Assembly: GCA_964505555.1 (NCBI GenBank)
Contig: CAZDIO010000077.1
Location: 1 to 37,553, forward strand
Direction of reading: 5' to 3'
DNA: 37,553 nucleotides
From: CAZDIO01 sp964505555
Lineage (GTDB): Bacteria > Bdellovibrionota_C > UBA2361 > SZUA-149 > CAZDIO01
Positions 1 to 8,667 of this stretch are shown here, piece after piece. How positions within the stretch are numbered: position 1 is the first letter of the stretch; the number at the start of each line of letters is the position of its first letter. Both the position numbers and the translations under genes were made by a program. The notes below the pieces were generated by a model. That model made no database searches. It saw nothing but the letters and a program-made list of their open reading frames with translations, and was not told the origin of the DNA.

Positions 1-57
1 TGTGGTTGTGCGCCCCGCTAATATTTTTATTATTTTTATTTTGTTTGTTTTTTGTGT

Positions 58-77
58 CGCTCCGCCCCCCACGACAG
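58..77 (-). repeat. Partial copy of the dispersed CTGTCGTTGCGAGC-type repeat
   Basis: Read on the minus strand, this 20-mer matches the sequence at 37498-37517 at 18 of 20 positions. It also shares its first part (CTGTCGT) with the intact palindrome at 5715-5813. The following bases on the plus strand (ACAGGAAGGGACC) resemble the outer flank of the 5715-5813 copy (ACAGGGAGGTCCC). It lies beyond the 3' end of the ATPase gene. Only one arm is seen, so the element is either decayed or runs off the window. The rest of 1-152 is T-rich and shows no gene. Confidence 0.45.
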
Positions 78-152
78 GAAGGGACCGTTCTTTGTTAGAC
101 GCTCTAAGTTTTAACATAAGGCAAGCAGAAGTTGATATCTCGATAACAACCA

Positions 153-2012
153 CTAAAAATCCGTAAGTGCCCTTGGTGGAAGAGCGGCGCGAAGGGCGTT
201 GAGAATCGTAAGCACATCAATAACCTCTTGAAACACGGCACCTCCTACTGGCGAGAGAAATCCAAAGGCAGCAAAGAACATTCCTAAAATACTTACAGTC
301 ATTCCTCCAATGGCACTTTGGAGGGCGATCGTTCGCATCCGATTGCTGATGTGAAAAAACTCATCTACTCTCGTTAAAGAGGTATCGAGGATGACAGCCC
401 CCGCGGATTCACTCGTGATGTCGCTGTTTTGACCAAATGCAATTCCAACCGTTGCGGTCATCAGCGCCGGAGCATCGTTGATGCCATCTCCAACAAAGAT
501 AGTTTTTCCTCTTCTGTTTTCTTTTTGTACAATGGCCACCTTTTCTTCCGGACTTTTCCCTGCATAAACCTCTTTGATCCCTACAAGATCTGCTAAATAC
601 TGCACCTCAGACTCACGATCGCCAGAGACAAGCATGACCTTCTCGAAACGATGCTTTCTTGCAAGGTGAGTAATAAAAGGAGCACTCTCCTTTCTTGGCG
701 CATCATGAAAGCGATACGTTGCAACGTATCGACCATCAAGAGCAATGACGCACTCTAGGCCGGGTCCTATCGGTGGAAGCTCAAGCTCAGTTGCCGCACC
801 GGATTGTAAAATGCGTTTTCTGTTTGTTATCTGAAGATGTTTTCCCCCTACCTTCGCCTGTAGCCCTTGGCCCGGTGGTTCACTCACCTCAGTGGGTGCT
901 TCAAGGTGTAGGCCATGCTTTGTTGCTTGGCGAACGACTGCTTGCGCTAAGGGGTGTTTGGAGTATTTCTCAATGCTTGCTACGAGCCGTAAGATCTCCC
1001 GTTTATCAACATCTGGAGGGGTAAGCTCTTCAGAGAGGGTTGGTTCTCCATAGGTGAGGGTGCCTGTTTTATCAAGGATGATAGTTTTACAATTATTTAC
1101 AGTCTCAAGAACCGCTGGATCTTTGACAATAATTCCACGTCTTGCCGCAAGTGAGATAGAACCGATTACCGCCACAGGGATCGCAATAATCAAGGGACAA
1201 GGGGTTGCCACAACCAAGACCGCAAGAAACTGTGTTGCGCTGCCACTAAGAGTCCAGGCACTCAGGGCAACAAGGAGGGAAAACGGAGTATACCAAGCCC
1301 CCAGAAGGTCTCCCAGACGCCGAATTGGGGGTCGATTACTCTCCGCGCGGTGCATGATCTCCATGATTTTTGCGTATCGGGAGTCAACGGCACGTCGGAT
1401 TGCTTCAATAGTTAATGCGGCATCCCCATTGATTGCGCCAGAAAGGACCGTTGAACCGGGTGCCTTTGAGATCTCAAATGGTTCTCCTGTGAGGTAGGAC
1501 TCATCCATTACTCCACGACCTTCACGAACAATGCCGTCTACGGGAGAGATCTCGTGGGGGTAAATGACCAAAAGGTCACCAATGTTAACCTCGCTGAGCG
1601 TGCAGTCAGAAACCTCACCATTTCTCTTTCGGTGTGCGATTGCGGGCATCCGTTTTGCAAGTAAGGCAAGGACAGAAGATGCGCGGCGCACCGCATAATT
1701 CTCTAATGCCTCTCCTCCAGAGAGCATCAAAACTACGAGCGATCCCGCGAGATATTCTCCAAGGATTACCGAGGTGATAATCGATATTCCAGCAAGAAGA
1801 TCAGATCCAAACTCTTTTCGTTTAATCTTCTGAAGCAGTCCATGAAGAAGAGGAATACCCCCACCAATCAGGCAAAGAAGAAGAGGGAGATTAAAAACAA
1901 ACGGTGATGTGGAAACAAAAAAGCGAAGAACAAGTGAAGTTCCAATACAACTAATAGTAAGCAACGCAATAACGCTCTGGAGTGAGGCGCGCAGAGTGAA
2001 AGCATGTTTCAT
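153..2012 (-). CDS. Heavy-metal-translocating P1B-type ATPase with TPCP motif
   Basis: A membrane pump that uses ATP to move a metal ion across the cytoplasmic membrane. At 619 residues it has the core P1B layout: membrane segments from about residue 10, the actuator-domain TGEP loop at 175-178, a TPCP motif in the membrane helix at 270-273, the phosphorylated aspartate in DKTGTLT (D314), the P1B-specific SKHPLA motif (H353-P354) and GDGINDAP near the C terminus. There is no N-terminal CxxC metal-binding domain. TPC in place of CPC is what has been described for the P1B-5 subgroup (nickel/iron), so the metal is uncertain, and the C-terminal hemerythrin domain of some P1B-5 pumps is absent. 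It starts 12 bases after the hypothetical gene upstream and has no clear ribosome site, which suggests translational coupling. Confidence 0.93.
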   Translation of the reverse strand: MKHAFTLRASLQSVIALLTISCIGTSLVLRFFVSTSPFVFNLPLLLCLIGGGIPLLHGLLQKIKRKEFGSDLLAGISIITSVILGEYLAGSLVVLMLSGGEALENYAVRRASSVLALLAKRMPAIAHRKRNGEVSDCTLSEVNIGDLLVIYPHEISPVDGIVREGRGVMDESYLTGEPFEISKAPGSTVLSGAINGDAALTIEAIRRAVDSRYAKIMEIMHRAESNRPPIRRLGDLLGAWYTPFSLLVALSAWTLSGSATQFLAVLVVATPCPLIIAIPVAVIGSISLAARRGIIVKDPAVLETVNNCKTIILDKTGTLTYGEPTLSEELTPPDVDKREILRLVASIEKYSKHPLAQAVVRQATKHGLHLEAPTEVSEPPGQGLQAKVGGKHLQITNRKRILQSGAATELELPPIGPGLECVIALDGRYVATYRFHDAPRKESAPFITHLARKHRFEKVMLVSGDRESEVQYLADLVGIKEVYAGKSPEEKVAIVQKENRRGKTIFVGDGINDAPALMTATVGIAFGQNSDITSESAGAVILDTSLTRVDEFFHISNRMRTIALQSAIGGMTVSILGMFFAAFGFLSPVGGAVFQEVIDVLTILNALRAALPPRALTDF

Positions 2013-2024
2013 TAATGGCTGAAA

Positions 2025-2456
2025 CTATTTTGGAGGTGTAAGTTTTTCAACTCGCATGCGCATTAATTGGAGGCGTTGTTTTCCTGTTTCGCAGTTGGTG
2101 GCGATCCATTCACAGTTTTTAAAAGCTGTCGGAGAGTCTTTTCTAAACTGTTCAAGAAATGGCAGAACCTTAGCAAAAAGGAGCATCCCTTCGCCGTTAG
2201 TTTCTACAAGAAAATCCGCATTCACAATGCCGTGTTTTGCAAAACTATATACCATCTCCCAATAGCTTGATACCTGTCGAAAGGCAGCATTGAGTGGATG
2301 TTCTATCTTTGTAACCGCGACAAACTCCTCAAAACTTCGTGGCCAAAACTTTTGAATCATTGCCGTTCGTGACTCGCGCATTACTTCTTCACGGCGAAGT
2401 TCATAGAGCTTGAGCACTAATTCAGCATCGTGATGGTCTGGTCGATCTTTAGACAT
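2025..2456 (-). CDS. Hypothetical 143-residue protein
   Basis: A soluble-looking protein of 143 residues with no signal peptide or membrane segment and no domain I can name. It is rich in Glu, Arg and Phe, and probably helical. An N-terminal stretch (HHDAELVLKLYELRREEVMR, about residues 8-27) resembles small uncharacterised proteins seen in several environmental bacteria, but I cannot assign a family. A strong ribosome site (AAGAGGAG) lies about 6 bases before the ATG. It sits between the glucan synthase gene (58 bases upstream) and the metal ATPase (12 bases downstream) on the same strand, so it is probably cotranscribed with the ATPase. No function is proposed. Confidence 0.8.
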   Translation of the reverse strand: MSKDRPDHHDAELVLKLYELRREEVMRESRTAMIQKFWPRSFEEFVAVTKIEHPLNAAFRQVSSYWEMVYSFAKHGIVNADFLVETNGEGMLLFAKVLPFLEQFRKDSPTAFKNCEWIATNCETGKQRLQLMRMRVEKLTPPK

Positions 2457-2514
2457 GTTTTTTCTCCTCTTAATGACTATTTTAATGGGAACTGTTTTTC
2501 TTGCTTTTGTTTCA

Positions 2515-5136
2515 TCACGCGCTCTGCCTTAATGCAGAATCGCCTTCAATGTTGGAACTTGCACGAAGTGTGTATATTTTTCTCAGTGGAGCTGAAAGAC
2601 TACTTAACATAGCTGCGACGATCGCGCTTAGATAGGGGAGAGATTGTGTAAGTAAGGCGATCATCCAGAGAATGGCTTCACTGTTAATGAAACCATACTC
2701 ACGATAGATACCATAGGTGCAGCCAAGGAGGGAGATCGTTAGTACTATTTCGTCACGAGTGGCGATAATACTTCGTAAGAGCGGTCGAGGACTTTTCATC
2801 TTTGGCGTTCGGTAGAAAGGGCGCTTCGAAGTAAGCAGTCCCTGAAATACCGCTTTGGCTATGGTATGCGTAAGCGATCCTCCGGCAATCATCGCTACGA
2901 TAGTTCTTCGCTTGCCGATTTTTACCCGTGTTCGATATGTCCAATAGGTACCAAAGAAACGAAGAAGAACGAGCAAAATAGCTGGGTAAACAAAGATCGG
3001 TTCAGGAAATTCCGTTTGTAATGGATCGGAGAGGATTACCGCACTCCAAATAAGTGCAGCGAAGGTAAAGAGCATGTGTAATGCATCTCCGATCCACGGA
3101 AGCCACCCTTTGATAAACTGATAACGCTGAGCTGGGGTGAGACCTTTTTTGAATCCAAGGAGTGTTCCCGCGTGCCTTCTCATGATGCGCATCGCTCCGT
3201 AGGCCCAACGGAAACGTTGTTTGGCGTATGCCTCGTAGCTATCGGGTACAAGCCCTCGACCATAGACATGATCGATGTAGATCACCTCTTTGCCAAGGCG
3301 AAGGAGTCGAAGCCCTAATTCAGCATCCTCACAGATGCACCACTCTGCCCAACCACCAACATCGTTAAGATCTTTTTTTCGAATCAATGTCATCGTGCCG
3401 TGTTGAATGATGGCGTTGTCCTCATTTCGTTGCACCATGCCGATTCGAAAAAAGCCGCTGTATTCGTCGTTTTCCATTTTTCGAAAAATGCACTCTTCCC
3501 ACCCCCGATGTTCTTGAGGCGCCTGAACCACAGCAACTTTTTCGTTTCTAAAGTGTGGAATGGTTGTTGCAAGCCAATCATCATGAACAACATAATCAGC
3601 ATCAATGACACCTATCACCTCTGCTTGCGGATCGGTTTTACTCAGAGCAAAGTTTAGCGCGCCTGCTTTAAACCCAGGCCACGTACCAAGACTAAAAAAA
3701 CGAAACCGCTCACCTTGTTCCTGGCAATATCTTTCTATTGGCCGCCAAAGCGTTTCGTCTGTGGTGTTATTGTCAACAACAATTACTTCAAATCGTGGAT
3801 AATCAAGTTTTGCAAGGCTTGTTAATGTCGAAATCACCATCTCTGGTGGCTCCTTGCAACACGCAAGATGCAAAGAAACAAAGGGATACTCTTCTTGAGG
3901 AAGACGTGGTGCGGGCAAGAAGCGACGCTTCAATGGCTCCTCTCCAACTACCTCCGCAATCTCTGCGGCATCGGTAACAAAAATAATTGCAAGAAGCACC
4001 TGTGCCGCAATCATCACCGTCCAAAACATGATGTCCCCTGGCGACATATATTCATCAGTTGCTGCTTGAGCGAGAAGAACCATCAACGTTGAAGCACCTT
4101 GGAGGATTACGGCAGAGAACAATTGTCCCTGAACCTTTAGCTGCTTTTTTCTTCCCAAAAAGATAGCAATCCCAAGGGCACCGATAATCGTTGAGGAGAG
4201 CGCCCAGTATCGCCACTTTGGATCTTCAAGCACGGGGCCAGAAATAGGGAACTTCTCTTTTCGGTCTGCGGTCATAATTCCCCAGTGCTCTCCAGCAGAC
4301 CCTTCGGTTTCGCTCTTCCAAGGTTGATCAAACGCTTCAATAAGGTTGTAATTAATCTTCTGCTTCTCAGCACGATGGAGAAATTCGCGTATGAATCGAG
4401 CCTGATTTTCCAAGGTTGCTTCTGCACGGCCACGTTGCGGTCCATCGCTAGGCCATCCCGTTTCAGCGATCATCACCATCTTATAAGGAAAAAGCCCTTT
4501 TACGGCCTGATACTTGTTAAAAACATAATCAACCGCCTCTTCAATTGGAACTTCCAGCCAGTAGGGGAGGATATGAATAGCAATGTAGTCTACCTCATTT
4601 ACAAACTCTGGATTATTCACCCAAAAATCCCACGGCTCGGCAGTTGATACGGGAGTTCGTAACTGCTTTCTTGCCTTTCGTAAGTATGAGATCAGTTCTT
4701 CAGCAGGGACGGATTTTCGAAGTTGCGTTTCATTGCCAATAATGATCCGTGAAACACTTCGGTTTCTGCCCGCAAGCTTGATCGTTGCGTCAACCTCCTG
4801 ACGATTTGCTTCTGTGTCGGCATCAAGCCACGCTGATGCGATTAATCGAAAATCATATCCTTTAATAAGTTCTGGCATCGTTTCTAAAATACCTGTCGAA
4901 CTATACAGACGGAGAGTTTGGGATCGATTCGAAAGGATCTCTAGATCATGTTTGATTTCGCTGGCGTTTGGACTCTGGCCACGTAGAGGACTTTGATCTC
5001 GCTGAAATGGGTTATAGGAGAGACTCTTCATCGGATAGGAAGATTCGCTTGGTTGGATGGGATGATTTCCCTCATGCCAAACAAAAAGATTGGTCAGCAC
5101 TACCGCGAGCAAAACAACGATTCCTGAAAACCTCAT
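2515..5136 (-). CDS. ndvB: GH17-GT2 fusion, NdvB-type beta-1,3-glucan synthase/transglycosylase
   Basis: A membrane enzyme of 873 residues. An N-terminal signal or anchor helix (residues 4-20) leads to a periplasmic GH17-like domain (about 60-300) with the expected acid/base in IIIGNE (E135) and nucleophile in AETGWPS (E225). Membrane helices (about 312-390) connect it to a cytoplasmic GT2 domain with VDNNT (455-459), DAD (512-514), ED (603-604) and the QRFRW motif (640-644). Further helices follow to the C terminus. Length and order match NdvB of Pseudomonas and Bradyrhizobium, which makes cyclic beta-1,3-glucans in the periplasm; the exact product here is inferred. The ATG is the only usable start, because an in-frame TAA lies just upstream. 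The only GGAGG is 17 bases away, which is unusually far. Confidence 0.9.
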   Translation of the reverse strand: MRFSGIVVLLAVVLTNLFVWHEGNHPIQPSESSYPMKSLSYNPFQRDQSPLRGQSPNASEIKHDLEILSNRSQTLRLYSSTGILETMPELIKGYDFRLIASAWLDADTEANRQEVDATIKLAGRNRSVSRIIIGNETQLRKSVPAEELISYLRKARKQLRTPVSTAEPWDFWVNNPEFVNEVDYIAIHILPYWLEVPIEEAVDYVFNKYQAVKGLFPYKMVMIAETGWPSDGPQRGRAEATLENQARFIREFLHRAEKQKINYNLIEAFDQPWKSETEGSAGEHWGIMTADRKEKFPISGPVLEDPKWRYWALSSTIIGALGIAIFLGRKKQLKVQGQLFSAVILQGASTLMVLLAQAATDEYMSPGDIMFWTVMIAAQVLLAIIFVTDAAEIAEVVGEEPLKRRFLPAPRLPQEEYPFVSLHLACCKEPPEMVISTLTSLAKLDYPRFEVIVVDNNTTDETLWRPIERYCQEQGERFRFFSLGTWPGFKAGALNFALSKTDPQAEVIGVIDADYVVHDDWLATTIPHFRNEKVAVVQAPQEHRGWEECIFRKMENDEYSGFFRIGMVQRNEDNAIIQHGTMTLIRKKDLNDVGGWAEWCICEDAELGLRLLRLGKEVIYIDHVYGRGLVPDSYEAYAKQRFRWAYGAMRIMRRHAGTLLGFKKGLTPAQRYQFIKGWLPWIGDALHMLFTFAALIWSAVILSDPLQTEFPEPIFVYPAILLVLLRFFGTYWTYRTRVKIGKRRTIVAMIAGGSLTHTIAKAVFQGLLTSKRPFYRTPKMKSPRPLLRSIIATRDEIVLTISLLGCTYGIYREYGFINSEAILWMIALLTQSLPYLSAIVAAMLSSLSAPLRKIYTLRASSNIEGDSALRQSA

Positions 5137-5223
5137 AGAAACTTGTTACGATTCCTCCGTCGACGATGATGATCAAAAGCCTATTTAGATCTGGAGCGAT
5201 ACTATGTAGCTTTTTTTAATCGT

Positions 5224-5238
5224 CGTCTAGGGTAGACG
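5224..5238. promoter_or_regulatory. Perfect 6-3-6 dyad upstream of the glucan synthase
   Basis: CGTCTA, a GGG spacer and TAGACG form a perfect inverted repeat about 90 bases upstream of the NdvB-type start codon. The surrounding 5137-5425 stretch is otherwise AT-rich and gene-free. Position and symmetry are compatible with a repressor or activator site for the minus-strand gene, but arms of six bases are short enough to occur by chance, and no regulator family is recognised. Confidence 0.25.
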
Positions 5239-5425
5239 CAATTAATAGCTAATTGTTCATTAAGCATAGGAATGACTTTTTCTAACTAGCTGAAAACACT
5301 ATAGATTTTAAAAACTTAATAAACATCAAGATACAGAGAATTTCACTAGGGGCTGTTTTTTTTGATTAACTACGTTTGACTCATCGTCTCAAGGGGAATG
5401 GTTATGCTAACGTTGGGCTTAGGAT

Positions 5426-5662
5426 ATGGAGAAAAAAGAAAATACCAAGGGGTCAGTGCAGCGAGCGCGGTATAAAAAATACCTGCGTGATTATTACATG
5501 ACCCTCGTTGAGTGCGAAAAACGAGGAAGGAAAGTAAAACCTGCACCTGATACGATCGGCACATTTCTTTTTCAACTCGATACCCTCTTAGAAAAAAAAT
5601 CCCTCATGCCACTTCCTGCAGGCACAGAAGACATTCCAAAGCTTCAAAGAAAACGCGCCTAG
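5426..5662 (+). CDS. Small hypothetical basic protein (78 aa)
   Basis: A 78-residue, lysine- and arginine-rich protein with no signal peptide or membrane helix; no domain is recognised. The composition (RARYKKYLRDYY near the N terminus, then a proline-containing middle and a Lys/Arg end) looks protein-like rather than random, and the reading frame fills the gap between divergent and convergent neighbours. The ribosome site is weak (AGGA directly before the ATG). A TTGACT about 45 bases upstream could be a -35 box, but no good -10 is seen. The antisense frame (5370-5564) is less plausible. It could still be a spurious frame. Confidence 0.45.
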   Translation: MEKKENTKGSVQRARYKKYLRDYYMTLVECEKRGRKVKPAPDTIGTFLFQLDTLLEKKSLMPLPAGTEDIPKLQRKRA

Positions 5663-5714
5663 AAAAAATTGCTAAAGCTATTCCACTTTTTAAGTATGGC
5701 AAGAAATTGTCTCT

Positions 5715-5813
5715 CTGTCGTTGCGAGCCGGGAGGCCGGCCGCCGGGCGAAGCGAAGCAATCTCATATTACCAATGAGGGTTCGAGATTGCTTCGCTTCG
5801 CTCGCAACGACAG
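5715..5813. repeat. Intact palindromic REP-like element (GCGAAGCGAAGCAATC family)
   Basis: A long interrupted palindrome. The inner arms 5747-5764 and 5784-5801 are perfect 18-base complements around a 19-base loop. The outer arms 5715-5727 and 5801-5813 are perfect 13-base complements. Only the left side carries a 19-base GC-rich insert (5728-5746), itself rich in GGCC/CCGG. Weaker symmetry continues outward (TTCCACTTTTTAAGTA near 5682 against TACTTTTAAAATGGAA near 5823). It lies between two convergent genes, where it may also act as a bidirectional transcription end. The core motif belongs to a type of short palindrome found dispersed in many environmental bacterial genomes. Confidence 0.85.
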
Positions 5814-5858
5814 GGAGGTCCCTACTACTTTTAAAATGGAACGGCGCTGGAGGTGAGG

Positions 5859-6854
5859 TTAGAGGAGCACGGCAATAAGCGCTATGCTTGAGGCTGCTAC
5901 TGCCACCGCTCCGAGAAAACCAACAACGAGAGGAAGAAGGCCAACAGTTTTTACATTTGTAAAAGAAGTGGTAAGCCCAATTCCTACCATCCCTACAAGG
6001 ATCAAGAGCTTTCCTCCCTCCGCAAGTCGTTCACTGAGAGTTGGTGAGAGGTACCCTGCTGTGTTTAATCCTGCCATTGCAAAATAACCAAAAAGAAACC
6101 AAGGGAAGATCTTTGCCAGGGAGATCTTTGTTTTAGCATCTTCGGGGGTAGCTTTTACCCAGAACAGGCCAATGAGGAAGGCAAGAGGAGCCATAAAGCA
6201 GTTTCGAATAAGTTTCACTGCGGTGGCTGTTTTTCCAGCTATCGCCGAATACATGAATCCTGCTCCGACTACTTGGGGAGTAGAGTGAATGGCGGTGCCT
6301 GCAAAGACCCCAAAAGAAACATCAGAAACAGCAAAGAGTTGTGCAATTTGCGGATAGAGAAGAATAGCGATGAGCCCCCATAACGAAATCGTGGCTACTG
6401 CATAACTTGTTACCTCTTCTTTGGCCTTAATAAGCGGAGCAGTGACGGCAATCGCTGTGGTTCCGCAAATAGTCGTTCCAATGGCAAGTAAAATTGAGAG
6501 TGTGTCTGGAAGTCGAAACAGTCGGCCAATAAAAAACGTAATGAGATATCCAAAGGTCATCGTCAAGAGGATGATTCCTAGTATCGCCCCTCCCTGTGAA
6601 GCGATCTCTCCAAAGTGAAGGGTCGCACCCATCAGGACAATACCGTAGATGAGAAACTTCTCTGAGAGGAGAATGCCTGGGGTAAAGGAGGTTGGGATGA
6701 GTTCAGAATTTCTTAGGATCATCCCAATGACGATGGCGATCACCGACGCTTCGAGGGGATGTTTCCCGCCGATGGTTACAAGTTCTGAGCAATATCGGGA
6801 GAAAAAAGCGAGGCTAAAAAGAAGAACAATCCCCGGGATCAACTCTTTTTTCAT
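5859..6854 (-). CDS. yeiH: YeiH-family putative sulfate/sulfite exporter
   Basis: An integral membrane protein of 331 residues made of about ten hydrophobic segments, of normal length for the YeiH/UPF0324 family. The family-typical GTTICGTTAIAV segment is present in mid-protein, along with HSTPQVVGAG, a stretch also conserved in YeiH proteins. Family members are annotated as putative sulfate exporters; genetic work on the YeiE regulator links yeiH to sulfite. Its ATG overlaps the stop of the aminotransferase gene (ATGA), so the two are translationally coupled. In this context it most likely removes the sulfite (or the sulfate made from it) released by cysteine breakdown. The substrate is inferred from neighbours, not visible in the sequence. 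Confidence 0.88.
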   Translation of the reverse strand: MKKELIPGIVLLFSLAFFSRYCSELVTIGGKHPLEASVIAIVIGMILRNSELIPTSFTPGILLSEKFLIYGIVLMGATLHFGEIASQGGAILGIILLTMTFGYLITFFIGRLFRLPDTLSILLAIGTTICGTTAIAVTAPLIKAKEEVTSYAVATISLWGLIAILLYPQIAQLFAVSDVSFGVFAGTAIHSTPQVVGAGFMYSAIAGKTATAVKLIRNCFMAPLAFLIGLFWVKATPEDAKTKISLAKIFPWFLFGYFAMAGLNTAGYLSPTLSERLAEGGKLLILVGMVGIGLTTSFTNVKTVGLLPLVVGFLGAVAVAASSIALIAVLL

Positions 6855-8095
6855 GCTTTTTTTAGCATTTCTTTTAAGCGCAGTAAGCCAGAACGTATGA
6901 TCTCCTCGGGTGGTCCAAAAGAAAAGCGCACAAAGTGTTGCAAGGGTGAAGGGGTGGTTCTCTCCTTATTGGGATTAACATCAAAGAATGTTCCAGGCAC
7001 CGTAAGCACCTGGTGCTGTAACGCAGCACGAAAAAACCCCATGGCGTCGTTTAACGGTGGCGGAAGATTTCGAATACAACCAAAGGCATAGAAAGTACCT
7101 TCTGGCTCCAAGGGAAAAGTAATGCCGAACTGTTTTAGTTCTTCTACAATAAGATCTCGTTTTTTTTGAAATGTAGCTCTCACCGCAGATGTTTCCTGGT
7201 CTCCTCGCACAGTTTCGAGGATCTCCATCGCAGCGCGCTGCATCGGTCGGGGTGGCCCGCCGTCAATAAAACTCCCAGCAGCGGTGATATTTTTTACTAC
7301 ATCTTTTGGTCCAATTGCCCAACCCAAGCGAAATCCCGGATAACGAAAGTTTTTGGTAAGGCCATCAAAGAGAATCACGGCATCACGATTGACATCTTCT
7401 ATATATTGAGCAGAACTTACCGGACCGTTGATCTCTGGTCTCCAGATATAGTGCGAATAGTATTCATCAAGAAGAAGAGAACAGTGCTGTTCTCTTGAAA
7501 GCTCAATCCAGCTCTGTAGCTCCTCTCCAGCAATGACTCTTCCCGTGGGGTTACAAGGATTACTAATGAGGAGTGAGTGAAGATTGTGTTCGGCAATAGT
7601 TTTTTTTAATCTACTTAATTCAATAGAAAACTTATCTTCTGCATGAAGAGGAATCATCACCGGGGTGATCTGTTTAAATGAACTTAGAAGATCTTCATAC
7701 GCTGAATAGTCAGGTATAAAATATCCAAGTTTTTGAGATCTGAGCGCAGCAAACGCTCTTGTAAGGGTCGTTCTTCCTCCGGGAGCAATCACTACATTCT
7801 CAGCGGCATACTGCGACTTTAGTCCTCGGCGGTAGAGTCGATTATAGTGATCGGCAATCTGGGCACGCAAATCGAGAACTCCCTCTACGGGGCCGTAAGC
7901 ATAATCTGAGGGATGAAGGGAGATCAAAGAAAGTCGGGGAGGAGCGCCTTCCAAAGTTCCTACTTCAGGTTGTCCCTGACCAAGATTTGCCCAATTTTGA
8001 TCATCCGGTGAATAGCCCAATTTAAGAGCCTCTACGACTACGTAGATAACTCCCATGTAAGGCATCTCTCGAAAGGGATTGTCGGGGGGATTCAT
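6851..8095 (-). CDS. PLP-dependent class I/II aminotransferase (probable cysteine sulfinate transaminase)
   Basis: A cytosolic fold-type I PLP enzyme of 414 residues, of usual length. Visible landmarks are the PAPGG-like segment VVIAPGGR (101-108), the cofactor-binding SNPCNPTG (178-185), D210 which should contact the pyridine nitrogen, the Schiff-base lysine in DGLTKNFR (K248), and the FRLGW arginine (R256). The gene lies 4 bases after the cysteine dioxygenase stop and overlaps the exporter start by 4 bases. I infer that it transaminates cysteine sulfinate to sulfinylpyruvate, which decays to pyruvate and sulfite; this reaction is known for aspartate-aminotransferase-like enzymes. Other amino acids cannot be excluded. 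Confidence 0.9.
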   Translation of the reverse strand: MNPPDNPFREMPYMGVIYVVVEALKLGYSPDDQNWANLGQGQPEVGTLEGAPPRLSLISLHPSDYAYGPVEGVLDLRAQIADHYNRLYRRGLKSQYAAENVVIAPGGRTTLTRAFAALRSQKLGYFIPDYSAYEDLLSSFKQITPVMIPLHAEDKFSIELSRLKKTIAEHNLHSLLISNPCNPTGRVIAGEELQSWIELSREQHCSLLLDEYYSHYIWRPEINGPVSSAQYIEDVNRDAVILFDGLTKNFRYPGFRLGWAIGPKDVVKNITAAGSFIDGGPPRPMQRAAMEILETVRGDQETSAVRATFQKKRDLIVEELKQFGITFPLEPEGTFYAFGCIRNLPPPLNDAMGFFRAALQHQVLTVPGTFFDVNPNKERTTPSPLQHFVRFSFGPPEEIIRSGLLRLKEMLKKA

Positions 8096-8099
8096 TTTC

Positions 8100-8615
8100 T
8101 TAAGAAGCCGCCATTAGATAATGCTCTTCGGAAGCTTGTCTTTCCGGTTTAAGGTTATAGTAACGCATATGGAGTGCTGGGGAGTAAACATGGAGAGTCA
8201 CCAGATCTGCTGTATTGCTACGATTAAAGATTTTATGCGTATCGCTATCTTGAGCAAGGCAGAGATCTCCCTCCCGGTAAAGACGTTTTGCGATCGGTTC
8301 AACTAAGCCATCGCCGACATGCTTGTAAAGGATCTCGGTCGCTTCACCTTTAATTATTTTAAAAGCGCAACTTGAGCCGGAATGATCATGAATCGGAGAG
8401 AATTGTCCACTTCGCCAACAAAGGAGGAGGATACTATACCAACGGGAGTCTTTAATCGGGTTTCGGTTATAGGTAGAATCACCAAAGATGCAGTAATCCT
8501 TTAAATCATCAGTATTGACGGAAATATTTTGAAGAAGTTCTTCAAGAGAATCTAAGTTAGCCTTCGTATTGAGGGAGTCAAGATAGTTGATAAGAGGGTT
8601 AAGTTTTGGAACCAT
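8100..8615 (-). CDS. Cysteine dioxygenase (type I family)
   Basis: A cupin-fold iron enzyme that oxidises cysteine to cysteine sulfinate with O2. All key positions of the mammalian enzyme can be placed: Y49 and R51 (substrate binding), iron ligands H76, H78 and H127, H142, and Y144 in HVYSP. C83, five residues after the second histidine, falls at the place of the cysteine that forms the Cys-Tyr crosslink in animal enzymes; many bacterial homologues have glycine there. Length (171) is within the bacterial range. It is the first gene of a three-gene operon, with GGAGG 10 bases before the ATG and a likely promoter about 53 bases upstream. Confidence 0.93.
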   Translation of the reverse strand: MVPKLNPLINYLDSLNTKANLDSLEELLQNISVNTDDLKDYCIFGDSTYNRNPIKDSRWYSILLLCWRSGQFSPIHDHSGSSCAFKIIKGEATEILYKHVGDGLVEPIAKRLYREGDLCLAQDSDTHKIFNRSNTADLVTLHVYSPALHMRYYNLKPERQASEEHYLMAAS

Positions 8616-8667
8616 TGATTATTTTCCTCCGCCTGATCACAGCCCGTGTCCCTTTCTTAACTAAAAT

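Noticed and set aside
4285..4647. 120-codon plus-strand frame inside the glucan synthase gene
   Set aside because: It lies opposite the GH17 domain, whose catalytic motifs are clearly encoded on the other strand.
5669..5878. Frame crossing the palindrome at 5715-5813
   Set aside because: Its translation is dominated by the repeat sequence and its composition is explained by the inverted repeat.
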